A DNA stretch of 64,000 nt from Saprospiraceae bacterium (GCA_020627965.1 JAHDFX010000002.1:1-64000); one strand, 5' to 3'; numbered from the stretch's first letter, positions 54,158-63,039 are shown. Program-made: numbers and translations. Notes: a model not told the origin generated them from the letters alone.

Positions 54158-55936
54158 TTATTTATTATCCTTAAACAAACCGGTTCCTTTAATATCTTTT
54201 ATAGGCGAAGATGAACTGGTCAAAGTAATCTTTTGTACGTTATCATGCACTACTCTGTCACCATCTGTCACTTTCACCCGAAGATTGTATTCTCCTGAAT
54301 TTTCATAATTAAAAATTACTCGGCGACCTGTTTTTTGGCTCCCTTGAAAATACCAATTATATTTCAAACCACGTTCATAAGATGCTGTACTTGGTCGGAA
54401 TGATACTTGCCCCTTTTCATAATTAGGTTCTACTCGCACAATTGGGCGTTTATATTTCTTTTCGGTTTTCTTTACGCTTGTTTTCTTTTTGGCTTTTTCT
54501 TTGGGCTCCTTCGTTGTTTCAGGTTTCTTTTTTGGTTTAGGCTTATTTTCTGCAATAGGGTTATCTTTAGCAGCACCACGTTTATCTGGTCTTACTGTAA
54601 TTTGGCGTGTTTGTATATCTACCTGTCCATTGGAATATACTGCAAATTGAATATCTTTTTCTACCGGAACAGATAATTCTTCGTATACATGTACTACTGA
54701 ATCATCTACCATTCTTTCCAGCCCATCACCAAAATCATAGAAAACGCTATCTGCGAAAGGAGAATCATTATATAAAACTATGGTATTGGGGCTAGGGCGA
54801 CTCGTTTTAAACTGAGCTTTTCCGCCAGGGAATATGACTTGAATAGTATCTTTAAACATTCGTTCAGGGTTTTTAGTGTTTTCCAATGTGACAAAATACT
54901 TACCTGGCTTTTCTGGCTGAAAAGTAAATTTACGCTTATTCTTCTCTTGAATAATCTTACGTCCACTATAATCGTGGACAGTCCATTGCAGGCTTCGTCC
55001 GTCTTCTGTATTGCTCATAAAAGAAAACGCACTTCCCAATTCCTGCTTACTATCATGTGCTGCTGTAAAACGAATATCTCTGGGGGTCCCTCCACTATTA
55101 GAGCAGCTCATAAAACGTGTGCCGAAAACCAATAGTAGGGCAAGTGGCGCCAGTAATACCGCCCAACGTGGTATACCTTTTTTCTTGGGTACAACTTTAG
55201 TTTTATTACGCTCCACAACTTTATCTACCAAATGATTATCAATCACCATCCGATAAGCTTCTTCATCTAATCTTTCTTGTGTAGCCTTATCCGGTGGATA
55301 ATCGTGTTCATTGAGTTCATTAAGGACAAAATTATCAAAAGACTCCGGTACAGCGCTTAATTTTGTTACTCGGTTTTTGAAACGGTACAATACATCACTA
55401 ATCGTTCTGAAATACTGCCCCTCTCCTGTACACTTCTTTACAATATCTCGGTAGAAAGCATTTTTCTTGCCTTTTTTTAGCATAGCTTCCAGTACATTTC
55501 CGAAAGCACTGATGTCTTTTTCAGGGTTATTGGAAAGGCTATTGTCTTCACTGACCAGGTATATTTGGTTGTTTTTCAACAAAATATGGTCAGCACTAAG
55601 TCGGTTATGGAACTGTTTTTCCGTATGTAAAAAATTAAGAAAAGACAGCAACTTATTTGACAACTCCATAGTCTTTCCATCTGTCAGACTATTCTTTTTT
55701 AGAAATGCTTCTAATGTCTCTCCTTCAATAAAATTACGATAATAAACTTTCTGCCCATTCACCTCTGCCGATTGGTAAGCCGAAGCAAATCGTGTATCGA
55801 AAGCCTTACGGTCTGCGCCGTTTCTCAACACTTTTATAATAACATCTTTGGCATCCGCCCCTACTCCAAACTGTCCTTTAAACGTTTGATAAATAGTATT
55901 AGAATCTCCAATAGGCTGTCCGTCAAAACGAAGCAT
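54158..55936 (-). CDS. Transmembrane pseudokinase with periplasmic PKD-like domains
   Basis: 592 residues. Residues ~1-210 have an Hanks-type kinase fold: the lysine strand VIIKVL, and FHNRLSADHILLKNNQIYLV where HRDLxxxN...DFG would be. The catalytic Asp is replaced by Arg (HNR), the metal-binding Asn by His, and DFG by SED, and there is no glycine loop, so it should be inactive. One membrane helix follows (WAVLLAPLALLLVFGTRFM, ~265). Outside are beta domains like PKD (VFYDFGDGLERMVDDSVVHVY; YNWYFQGSQKTGRRVIFNYENSGEYNLRVKV) and a Lys/Pro/Glu-rich linker. It would pass a periplasmic signal to the cytoplasm or the reverse. Operon with the OmpA-like lipoprotein. Confidence 0.72.
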   Translation of the reverse strand: MLRFDGQPIGDSNTIYQTFKGQFGVGADAKDVIIKVLRNGADRKAFDTRFASAYQSAEVNGQKVYYRNFIEGETLEAFLKKNSLTDGKTMELSNKLLSFLNFLHTEKQFHNRLSADHILLKNNQIYLVSEDNSLSNNPEKDISAFGNVLEAMLKKGKKNAFYRDIVKKCTGEGQYFRTISDVLYRFKNRVTKLSAVPESFDNFVLNELNEHDYPPDKATQERLDEEAYRMVIDNHLVDKVVERNKTKVVPKKKGIPRWAVLLAPLALLLVFGTRFMSCSNSGGTPRDIRFTAAHDSKQELGSAFSFMSNTEDGRSLQWTVHDYSGRKIIQEKNKRKFTFQPEKPGKYFVTLENTKNPERMFKDTIQVIFPGGKAQFKTSRPSPNTIVLYNDSPFADSVFYDFGDGLERMVDDSVVHVYEELSVPVEKDIQFAVYSNGQVDIQTRQITVRPDKRGAAKDNPIAENKPKPKKKPETTKEPKEKAKKKTSVKKTEKKYKRPIVRVEPNYEKGQVSFRPSTASYERGLKYNWYFQGSQKTGRRVIFNYENSGEYNLRVKVTDGDRVVHDNVQKITLTSSSSPIKDIKGTGLFKDNK

Positions 55937-55974
55937 ATATCTTATTTGTATTTTTTTTAATTCACTTAAGTACC

Positions 55975-56008
55975 AGTGTTCTGTAAACTAAGTTCTCAAC
56001 TTAGTTTA
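55975..56008. repeat. 16-base repeat AGTGTTCTGTAAACTA, copy 2, overlapping a hairpin
   Basis: 55975-55990 is identical to 4072-4087. Its end forms the left arm of a perfect 10-bp stem TAAACTAAGT-TCTCA-ACTTAGTTTA (55984-56008). It lies just after the nupC stop on the minus strand and may be its terminator, though there is no U-tract. Confidence 0.65.
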
Positions 56009-56016
56009 TAGAATAA

Positions 56017-57366
56017 CTAGCCCATCATTCCGGCAATAGCTGCTGTTAGAAAACAGGCAATCGTTCCACCAATCAGTGCTTGTATACCAAATTTGGACAG
56101 CGTGTCTCTTTGTCCGGGTGCAATGGCTCCAATCCCGCCGATCTGAATTCCGATGGAGGCAAAATTGGCGAAACCACATAAGGCATAAGTGGCTATTAGT
56201 ATCGATTTTTCACTTAGTATACCTGCTGTTTTCATACTTCCCAGAGAAAGATAAGCTACAAATTCATTCAAAATGGTTTTTTCTCCTAATAACTGACCAA
56301 CTGAGATAATATCCTGTGAAGGTGTTCCCAATAACCAGGCTATAGGAGCAAATAAATAACCAAAGATCAATTCCAGAGATAGTGCTTTATATCTTCCATC
56401 TGTTGCCGCTTCTATGGCTACATTCAAATTTGTACTATCTCCTATAACGTAAAATACCTTATTGAAAAAATAAATAAACGCCATAAATGCTATAAGCATT
56501 GCGCCTACATTTACTGCTAATTTCAGTCCATCAGTAGTTCCTCTTGCCAGAGCATCCAGAACGTTGGAACCAGCCTCATCCCTCGGAACGTTCATATTTT
56601 GATTGACCTTCTCAGGCTCTGTTTCCGGGAATAATATCTTAGCAGCCACAATAGCAGCAGGCGCAGAAATAATGGAGGCTGTCAACAGATGCATTCCAAA
56701 ATATTGAAGTTGTTCAGGGTCTGCACCTCCCAGTATTCCCATATAAGCACCAAACACTCCTCCGGCTATTGTTGCCATTCCTCCTGTCATTAGACACAAA
56801 ACCTCTGAGCGAGTCATCTTTTCAAGATAAGGTTTCACGACTAAAGGGGCTTCTGTCTGACCAATAAATACATTTGCAGCAGCAGCAAGGCTCTCAGCAC
56901 CAGATAGTTTCATCGTTTTTTTCATCAGCCATGCGAAGCCATATACTATACGTTGTAATATTCCCAAATAGTACAGCAATGAGGACAGAGCAGAAAAGAA
57001 TATAATTGTTGGTAAAACGAAAAAAGCAAAGCCAAAACCAAAACCTTTTAGGCCTGTTGCTTCTTCAATAGCTCCGCCCGCCGTTTTATCTGCCAGTTTA
57101 CCGAACATAAACTGTGCGGCTTCCTCCGTACTTTCTATCATTAAGACAAAAAATTTCACGACATAATCAAAGATGGCTCTTATCCAGTCGAAGACAATAA
57201 AGTCAATCGGATTAATAAGTATTATGGCTAAAACCAATTGCAAAGCCAATCCTTTAAGTACCAAACCCCAGTCGATTGCTCTTCTGTTTGTACTACACAA
57301 ATAAGCTATGCCCACTAGTGCCGCAATGCCTAACATTCCTCTAAATATTCCCATCAGCAGTTCCAT
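56017..57366 (-). CDS. nupC: Concentrative nucleoside transporter, NupC/CNT family
   Basis: 449 residues with about ten membrane segments. GFGFAFFVLPTIIFFSALSSLLYYLGI, ANVFIGQTEAPLVVKPYL and GGMATIAGGVFGAYMG are CNT signatures; the QTEAPL segment binds nucleoside. FANFASIGIQIGGIGAIAP near the C-terminus is also typical. It takes up nucleosides with Na+ or H+. It is divergent from udk, a uridine kinase gene, 230 bases away, which fits salvage of imported uridine or cytidine. Confidence 0.94.
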   Translation of the reverse strand: MELLMGIFRGMLGIAALVGIAYLCSTNRRAIDWGLVLKGLALQLVLAIILINPIDFIVFDWIRAIFDYVVKFFVLMIESTEEAAQFMFGKLADKTAGGAIEEATGLKGFGFGFAFFVLPTIIFFSALSSLLYYLGILQRIVYGFAWLMKKTMKLSGAESLAAAANVFIGQTEAPLVVKPYLEKMTRSEVLCLMTGGMATIAGGVFGAYMGILGGADPEQLQYFGMHLLTASIISAPAAIVAAKILFPETEPEKVNQNMNVPRDEAGSNVLDALARGTTDGLKLAVNVGAMLIAFMAFIYFFNKVFYVIGDSTNLNVAIEAATDGRYKALSLELIFGYLFAPIAWLLGTPSQDIISVGQLLGEKTILNEFVAYLSLGSMKTAGILSEKSILIATYALCGFANFASIGIQIGGIGAIAPGQRDTLSKFGIQALIGGTIACFLTAAIAGMMG

Positions 57367-57563
57367 AATAGATATTGGTTTTTATTGAAGTGTAAATTTA
57401 AGGCTTTTTTATAGCTTATCCCTCTTATTTTCTGTTGTATTTGTGAACATGATTTGCTTTGTCTTACATTGGGCTTTATTATGAAAAATTTTGTACAACT
57501 CTGAAAGAATGTTTTTTGATCATTTTTTATGTTTTATTTCTGAGTGTATATTCTTGTTTTTTA

Positions 57564-57571
57564 TAATTTTG
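57564..57571 (+). promoter_or_regulatory. -7 box of udk
   Basis: TAATTTTG, an exact TAnnTTTG match, about 25 bases upstream of the udk start. Confidence 0.5.
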
Positions 57572-57596
57572 CAGGCATAAACATAAGCAACTCTTC

Positions 57597-58217
57597 ATGT
57601 CGAAACCATATATTATAGGAATCACAGGTGGTAGCGGTTCTGGTAAAACCAGCCTGATCTCGGCCTTAGCAAATCAATTTAGTGAGGGCCAAATATGCAT
57701 CGTTTCTCAAGATGATTATTATCGTCCAAGAGAAGAACAACTAACGGATCAGCAGGGCATTAAAAACTTTGACCTTCCTCATTCTATTGATGATGAAGCT
57801 TTTGCTAATGATCTACAAGTTCTATTGGATGGTAAAACAGTCGGTAGGGAAGAATATACTTTCAATAATGATCTGGCTACACCTAAAATGAAGCTTTTTC
57901 ATCCTGCTCCAATTATTATTGTTGAAGGATTATTCATTTTCCACTTTGAGGCTGTAAAACGCCTAATTGATCTGAAGATATTTGTACATGCGAGCGATCA
58001 CTTGAAAATCATTCGCCGGATAAAACGAGATGCAACAGAACGTAATTACCCGCTAGATGATGTATTGTATCGTTATGAGCATCATGTACAGCCTGCTTAT
58101 CAGCGCTTTATTGAGCCTTATTTAAATGAAATGGATTTGATTGTCAACAATAATGACAATTTTAATCCGGCTTTGGAAGTCTTGAGTGGATTTTTAAAAA
58201 TGAAATTAACTCTCTAA
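57597..58217 (+). CDS. udk: Uridine kinase
   Basis: 206 residues, the family length. Walker A is GGSGSGKTSLI; VSQDDYYRP and IDDEAFANDL are uridine-kinase segments; IIVEGLFIFHFE and RRIKRDATERN (lid) follow. It phosphorylates uridine and cytidine with GTP or ATP in pyrimidine salvage. The start is the first ATG after the -7 box. The 3' end overlaps the converging YdjM-like gene by 4 bases. The nupC neighbour supplies likely substrates. Confidence 0.93.
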   Translation: MSKPYIIGITGGSGSGKTSLISALANQFSEGQICIVSQDDYYRPREEQLTDQQGIKNFDLPHSIDDEAFANDLQVLLDGKTVGREEYTFNNDLATPKMKLFHPAPIIIVEGLFIFHFEAVKRLIDLKIFVHASDHLKIIRRIKRDATERNYPLDDVLYRYEHHVQPAYQRFIEPYLNEMDLIVNNNDNFNPALEVLSGFLKMKLTL

Positions 58218-58765
58218 GATTTGCCAGCTAATCTTCGCACTAAGCCCGTGATAGTCAATACGACCAAACAGGGAATGCCCACCCAAAAAGCTTCACTTTT
58301 AATGACACGCCAGCCCCATTCACTAAAAAAACGACTGATACTCATAGGCGAAACCTTAATCACACGCCAACTTTCCGGCATAAAATAACGTGTATTGTCA
58401 AATGGAGCAAAAAAGGCTACTCCTTTACCGCCTGTTGTCATAGCATCTAACAGACCATGCGAAGCTGCACAAAGAAACAAATAACTGATAATGAGCAATG
58501 AGGTTTTACTGAACCAAGCCGTTTTATAATAAAATATCCTGGTCAGCACGACTGCCATCAGAAAGGAAAAGAGCAAAGAATGAAAAAAGCCCCTATGCCC
58601 CAGCACATGCCCGTAATCATAACCTAATTTGAACATCAGTACATCAGCATCCGGTATGACAGCACAAAAGACACCCAAGGCAAACAGCTTGAATAAATGC
58701 CTGCGTTTTGGGTAAACTTTACCGATAGTATAAGCAACTAATGCGTGTGTAAATGCTGAAGCCAT
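58214..58765 (-). CDS. YdjM/DUF457-family inner-membrane metal-dependent hydrolase-like protein
   Basis: 183 residues with about four membrane segments. FTHALVAYTIGKV at the N-terminus, VIPDADVLMFKLG, HRGFFHSLLFSFLM and ASHGLLDAMTTGG are the conserved His/Asp segments of the family, thought to bind a metal. E. coli YdjM is an SOS-regulated membrane protein of unclear function. The leader immediately upstream is one of the ATAACAC-rich repeats shared with holA and the patatin gene. Confidence 0.85.
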   Translation of the reverse strand: MASAFTHALVAYTIGKVYPKRRHLFKLFALGVFCAVIPDADVLMFKLGYDYGHVLGHRGFFHSLLFSFLMAVVLTRIFYYKTAWFSKTSLLIISYLFLCAASHGLLDAMTTGGKGVAFFAPFDNTRYFMPESWRVIKVSPMSISRFFSEWGWRVIKSEAFWVGIPCLVVLTITGLVRRLAGKS

Positions 58766-58768
58766 CGT

Positions 58769-58823
58769 TATTGTTGTGTTATTGTGCGTTGTGTTATCGT
58801 GTTATTATTGGGGCATATTGCAT
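58769..58823 (-). repeat. ATAACAC-rich leader repeat upstream of the ydjM-like gene
   Basis: Read on the minus strand: TGCAATATGCCCC, then several ATAACAC units, then the ATG at 58765. The same order, TGCAATATGCCCCAA and ATAACACGA, occurs on the plus strand before the patatin gene (61284-61335). Confidence 0.7.
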
Positions 58824-58936
58824 ATTAGAATTTTATTGCCCGTCAGTTTTGACTTTTTCTATAAAGAAAATATTTTCATCCCTTTGGTAAATTTTAAGTT
58901 ACCATCTAATTTAGATTCATCTTCTATTGTCAAAGA

Positions 58937-59013
58937 CGGTCTCTCTTCTCTCAGCGTAGCGGTCTCTCAGTGAGCTTGCAAACGGTCTCGCCTCTCGCAG
59001 CGAAGCGGTCTTT
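58937..59013. repeat. GAGACCG palindromic repeat after holA
   Basis: About 75 bases made of ACGGTCTC and AGCGGTCT units, with TCTCAGTGAGCTTGC in the middle. It abuts the holA stop codon. A close inverted copy abuts the patatin stop codon at 62101-62173, so relative to the genes both have the same orientation. Confidence 0.7.
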
Positions 59014-60015
59014 TCAATGCAAAATTTTGTAAACCATCTCCCTCATCAATTCTCCTTCTGGTGTACTGTCTCGATCTACTCCTTTAGATTTCAGGTCATA
59101 TTCTTTGAGAACAGCGATGGCTTTTTCTGTTTTGGGCTTATTGAAGGTTCTCATGGCTTGTTTATAGTCTTTCACAAACCAGGCAGACCGCAAGCCTAAT
59201 GCCTTTGCTAAAGCATCATCAGAAACATTACGATGAAACTGACAAATATAAACCTTGCTAAAATAATTATACAATGCCCCGATCAATTTAGGTATCGGAT
59301 TATCTTTTGGATTGGCTGCAAAGTAATTGACAATTCGATTCACTTTTAAGACATCGCCTTTCCCTAATGCATTTTGCAATTCAAATACATTATAATCTTT
59401 ACTGATTCCAATGTGCTGTTCAATATGGTCAGGATTAATACTTGTCCCTTCAGGAACATTGAGTAGTAATTTGTCCAGTTCATTAGCGATTTTAGATAAA
59501 TCCGTTCCCAAAAAATCAGCTACTAATCGGCAGGCATCAGGTGAAATCGTATATTTTTTATCTTTCAAATAGCCAGTAATCCAGTCGGGAACCTGATTAT
59601 CATATAATTTTTTGGATTCAAAGATGACTCCATTTTTCTTAATAGCCTTGGCAAAATTGGTTCGCCCATCCAGCTTTTTATGCTTATGTACAACGAGTAG
59701 AAGAGTCGTTGGTGTAGGTTGACTGGCATAAGTTTCCAATTTTACCAAATCCCGCATTTGCTGTGCTTCTTTGAGTATTACGACCTGCCTTTCTGCCATC
59801 ATAGGATAACGACGAGCTACGTCTACTACTGTTGTAAAATTGGTTTCTTTGCCATATAAAACGGTGAAATTAAAACCTTTCTCCGCATCTGTCAACACTT
59901 GTTCTTCTATATATTTTGTAATGACATCAATGAAATACGATTCGGTTCCATGTAGCAGATACATGGGGGCATATTCTTTTTTCCGTAAGGCTGATATGAG
60001 TTCTTTGTGTGTCAT
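59014..60015 (-). CDS. holA: DNA polymerase III delta subunit
   Basis: 333 residues, the family length. PMYLLHGTESYFIDVITKYI opens the first domain (degenerate Walker region), and RYPMMAERQVVILKEAQQM and PTPTTLLLVVHKHKKLDGRT follow. The region DLSKIANELDKLLLNVPEG is the conserved NELxKL helix. HolA is the wrench of the clamp loader that opens the sliding clamp for DNA replication. The leader carries eight-base TGTTATTG repeats and the 3' end a palindromic repeat. Confidence 0.93.
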   Translation of the reverse strand: MTHKELISALRKKEYAPMYLLHGTESYFIDVITKYIEEQVLTDAEKGFNFTVLYGKETNFTTVVDVARRYPMMAERQVVILKEAQQMRDLVKLETYASQPTPTTLLLVVHKHKKLDGRTNFAKAIKKNGVIFESKKLYDNQVPDWITGYLKDKKYTISPDACRLVADFLGTDLSKIANELDKLLLNVPEGTSINPDHIEQHIGISKDYNVFELQNALGKGDVLKVNRIVNYFAANPKDNPIPKLIGALYNYFSKVYICQFHRNVSDDALAKALGLRSAWFVKDYKQAMRTFNKPKTEKAIAVLKEYDLKSKGVDRDSTPEGELMREMVYKILH

Positions 60016-60030
60016 ATTTTCGTGTTGAGG

Positions 60031-60115
60031 TGTTATTGTGTTATTGTGTTATTGTGTTATTGTGTTATAGAACCTGCAAGCCGATAACACTATAACACAT
60101 TCGCACAATAACACA
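60031..60115. repeat. Tandem TGTTATTG repeat with inverted arm, upstream of holA
   Basis: Four to five copies of TGTTATTG at 60031-60068, then a 14-base spacer, then ATAACAC units in inverse sense at 60083-60115, so a hairpin is possible. It fills the gap between the holA start and the reductase stop. Confidence 0.75.
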
Positions 60116-60117
60116 TC

Positions 60118-61197
60118 CTATTTTTCATCAAAACTGACGACTACTTTCTCCGTCCGGGGGTGCGACTGACAAGTTAGCACAAATCCGGCTTCTACTTCAT
60201 CTGGTTCCAATGCATAATTAATATCCATTTCTACTTTGCCTTCCAAAATTTTTGCTCTGCAAGTACAACAAACACCACCTTTACAGGCAAATGGCAAATC
60301 AGCCCCTTGCTTTAAAGCAGCATCCAGAATATTATCGCCATGTGAATTTAAGGGGAAGTCTATGGCGTCGCCATCCAATATCACAGTGATAATGCTATCT
60401 GTTTTATCGGCTTCATCTATCGTTTCTACTGGTTTTTGCAAGGGCTTTTTCGTGGTATTAGTCGTGAATAGCTCAAAACGGATAGATTTTTGCTCTACTC
60501 CCATCTCTTCTAATGCATCTTTGACCTGAAAGATCATTTCCTCGGGCCCGCATAGAAGATATTCATCTACCTCGCTGGCATCAAAAAACACCTTGCCAAA
60601 CGAGAGGCATTTCTCTCCATTTATACGACCATTAAATAAGGGACTTCCCAACGTTTCTCTGCTCAACACATGGTGTACACCAAGGCGATTTAAATAAACA
60701 TTTTTAAGCGCTTCAATCTCTTCACGAAAGATAATGGAATCAAAATTTTTGTTGCCATAAAACAGCGTGAAAGTACTTTCTGGCTCTTCATCCAAAATAG
60801 TTTTCATGATAGACATAATCGGAGTGATTCCACTACCTGCTGCAAAAGCAACATATTGCTTGTCATGTTTCTTATCAACATCCACGCAAAACTTGCCCAT
60901 CGGGGTCATCACGTCTAATTCATCTCCTGAACGGAGTTTTTGATTGGCATAGCTTGAAAAACGACCGTCTTTAACCAGTTTTACTGCAACTCTTAAATCT
61001 TCTTCATTCGGACTCGTACAAATAGAATAAGACCGACGTACATCTTCCCCTTTGATATCTTTTCTCAGGGTCAGATATTGTCCTGGTTCATAACTGAATT
61101 CTTCCCTAAGCCCTGCTGGCACTTCAAATGCAATAGAAACGCTTTCCGGCGTTTCCCTCCTGACTTCTCTGACTTTTAACGTATGAAATTTTGGCAT
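60118..61197 (-). CDS. PaaE-like ferredoxin-NAD(P)H reductase with 2Fe-2S domain
   Basis: 359 residues. FAD domain (YEPGQYLTLRKDIKGEDVRRSYSIC, the RxYS FAD motif), NAD(P)H domain (YVAFAAGSGITPIMSIMKT) and C-terminal plant-type 2Fe-2S ferredoxin (PFACKGGVCCTCRAKILEG ... LTCQSHP, four Cys). This is the class IA-like oxygenase reductase order seen in PaaE of phenylacetyl-CoA epoxidase and in Hmp-less ferredoxin reductases. There are no paaABCD genes in the window, so the partner is unknown. The -7-like TATCTTCG lies ~30 bases upstream at 61224-61231. Confidence 0.9.
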   Translation of the reverse strand: MPKFHTLKVREVRRETPESVSIAFEVPAGLREEFSYEPGQYLTLRKDIKGEDVRRSYSICTSPNEEDLRVAVKLVKDGRFSSYANQKLRSGDELDVMTPMGKFCVDVDKKHDKQYVAFAAGSGITPIMSIMKTILDEEPESTFTLFYGNKNFDSIIFREEIEALKNVYLNRLGVHHVLSRETLGSPLFNGRINGEKCLSFGKVFFDASEVDEYLLCGPEEMIFQVKDALEEMGVEQKSIRFELFTTNTTKKPLQKPVETIDEADKTDSIITVILDGDAIDFPLNSHGDNILDAALKQGADLPFACKGGVCCTCRAKILEGKVEMDINYALEPDEVEAGFVLTCQSHPRTEKVVVSFDEK

Positions 61198-61263
61198 CTC
61201 AGTTTAATTATTTTCGGAGTACGAAGATAGGGCAATAAGTAAGGATAAAAAAATGACCAGAAT

Positions 61264-61335
61264 TATATTTGTCGTCTTATTTTTGCAATATGCCCCAACG
61301 ATAACACGACACACGATAATACATTAACACAACAA
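61264..61335 (+). promoter_or_regulatory. Promoter and ATAACAC-rich leader of the patatin gene
   Basis: Two exact TAnnTTTG boxes: TATATTTG at 61264-61271 and TATTTTTG at 61278-61285. The second directly precedes CAATATGCCCC, the start of the shared leader repeat, so the transcript probably begins with it. Confidence 0.5.
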
Positions 61336-61339
61336 AGAC

Positions 61340-62101
61340 ATGATAGGAATTACATTATCTGGAGGAGGCGCAAGAGGGATGGCGCACATTGGCGTATTAA
61401 AGGCATTAGAAGAACATGCAATTTTTCCTGAGTATATCTCTGGTGCAAGTGCGGGTTCTATTATTGCTGCATTATATGCTTCAGGGAAGACCCCCACACA
61501 AATGCTGGAAATAGCTAAAGAACAAAGCCTTTTGAAAGCAATTCGTCCGGGCATACCAGGCACAGGTTTGACCAATTTGAATTATCTGCGTAAGATTTTG
61601 GAAAAAAATATCAGGTATAATTCTTTTGAACGATTGAAAAAAAAGCTATTCATTTGTGTCTCTAATATCAATAGTGGAGAATATGAGATCATTACCCATG
61701 GCAATCTCTTTGATGCCGTAGTCGCTTCTTCTTCTATTCCTATCGTTTTTGAGCCTGTAGATATGAATGGGAGCCGTTATGTAGATGGTGGTTTGTTAAA
61801 CAATCTTCCTGTAGAGCCTATTAAAGAAAACTGTGATCTCGTTATTGGTGTTAATGTAATGCCAAGAGGTTTTGTTCCGGTTGAAAATGTAAACAGTCTG
61901 CTGGAAATTGGTATGCGAACTTTCGATCTGGTGATCTGGTCGAATGTAAAATCAAGACTGGAACAATGTGATTTTCTCATAGAACCCAAAGGCGTTTTTG
62001 AACATGGTGTTTTTGACTTCGGAAGTGCAGAGGAGATTGCGGATTTAGGCTATGCAGAAGCTCGAAAGGTTATTCCTGAAATTTTGGATAAGATTCTTTA
62101 G
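61340..62101 (+). CDS. Patatin-like phospholipase
   Basis: 253 residues, soluble. The oxyanion-hole segment LSGGGARGMAHIGVL is at the N-terminus, the nucleophile is in ISGASAGSIIAAL (GxSxG), and the Asp partner is in YVDGGLLNNLPVEPI (DGG). All catalytic residues are present. It hydrolyses acyl-ester bonds of membrane lipids, in the cytoplasm or at the inner membrane; relatives in this size class include RssA-like proteins. There is no signal peptide. Its stop is joined to a GAGACCG palindromic repeat. Confidence 0.92.
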   Translation: MIGITLSGGGARGMAHIGVLKALEEHAIFPEYISGASAGSIIAALYASGKTPTQMLEIAKEQSLLKAIRPGIPGTGLTNLNYLRKILEKNIRYNSFERLKKKLFICVSNINSGEYEIITHGNLFDAVVASSSIPIVFEPVDMNGSRYVDGGLLNNLPVEPIKENCDLVIGVNVMPRGFVPVENVNSLLEIGMRTFDLVIWSNVKSRLEQCDFLIEPKGVFEHGVFDFGSAEEIADLGYAEARKVIPEILDKIL

Positions 62102-62173
62102 AGACCGCCCTTCGGGCTGAGAGAAGTGAGACCGTTCGCAAGCTCACTGAGAGACCGCTGCGCTGTGAGAAAG
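62101..62173. repeat. GAGACCG palindromic repeat after the patatin gene
   Basis: Begins at the last base of the patatin stop codon: GAGACCGCCC, GTGAGACCGTTCGCAAGCTCACTGAGAGACCGC and so on. It is an inverted near-copy of 58937-59013. A small perfect hairpin TATCGCAAGCGATA follows at 62181-62194. Confidence 0.7.
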
Positions 62174-62268
62174 GAGAACGTATCGCAAGCGATACTGAGG
62201 GCGTGAAATACGATCTTGGGCGGGGGAGGATATTCAATTACAATAAAGAGTACATCAACACAAAAATA

Positions 62269-63039
62269 ATGCTCGAACTCAATTATAAAGAATTTGGTCA
62301 AGGTGAACCAATCATCATTTTACATGGCTTATTTGGTACGCTGGATAACTGGCAGACCATTGCTAAAAAGCTAGCAGAAGAATACACTGTTTTCATCATA
62401 GACCAACGGAATCATGGACGTTCCCCACATCATAAGGACTTGAACTATCCTGTCATGGCGGAAGATTTGAAAAACTTCATGGAATCAAATTGGATCTACG
62501 AGGCAAGGATCATCGGACATTCTATGGGCGGTAAGACAGCTATGCAATTCGCACTGAATTATCCCGATATGGTAGAAAAATTAGTGGTTGTTGATATTGG
62601 CCCTAATGAAAACCCTGCTGGACATCAGACTATTTTTGAAGCTTTATTTTCTTTGGATCTAGAGCGTACTGAATCACGCAAAGAAGCAGAGCAGCAATTG
62701 GGGAAATTGATAGATGATATAGCCGTTAGGCAATTTTTATTAAAAAATTTAAGTCGTGACAAAGAAACCGGACATTATAAATGGAAGATGAACCTGTCTG
62801 CTATTCATGAGAATTACGCTAATATTCTGGCTGCGGTGAAAGGTGATGATGTTTGTGATCGTGATGCATTGTTTGTCAAGGGCGGTAAATCGGATTATCT
62901 GGAAGATTCAGACCTACAAGATATTCAAGCTTTATTTCCTGCTGCTAAGATGCAGACAATTGCCGAATCGGGTCATTGGGTGCATGCAGAAGCACCTGTA
63001 CAGTTTTTAGCCCTGTTGCGGAAATTTCTACAATCATGA
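62269..63039 (+). CDS. Alpha/beta-hydrolase, YbfF-like esterase
   Basis: I start it at MLELNYKEF (62269), as the first 22 codons of the ORF lie in the repeat-rich leader. 256 residues. ILHGLFGTLDNWQ is the HG oxyanion loop, IIGHSMGGKTAMQFA holds the nucleophile (GHSMGG), an Asp in FVKGGKSDYL and His in AESGHWVHAEAP complete the triad. This is the YbfF/acyl-CoA-esterase-like group; its natural substrate is uncertain. It converges with the desaturase-family gene and overlaps it by 6 bases. Confidence 0.9.
   Translation: MLELNYKEFGQGEPIIILHGLFGTLDNWQTIAKKLAEEYTVFIIDQRNHGRSPHHKDLNYPVMAEDLKNFMESNWIYEARIIGHSMGGKTAMQFALNYPDMVEKLVVVDIGPNENPAGHQTIFEALFSLDLERTESRKEAEQQLGKLIDDIAVRQFLLKNLSRDKETGHYKWKMNLSAIHENYANILAAVKGDDVCDRDALFVKGGKSDYLEDSDLQDIQALFPAAKMQTIAESGHWVHAEAPVQFLALLRKFLQS

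Noticed and set aside
58776-58973. 65-codon ORF between the ydjM-like gene and holA
   Set aside because: It runs through the leader repeat and the start of the GAGACCG repeat and has no protein character.
60031-60115. Possible CRISPR or replication-origin iterons upstream of holA
   Set aside because: Eight-base units without spacers, no DnaA boxes or AT-rich melting region recognised, and similar leaders occur at two other genes.
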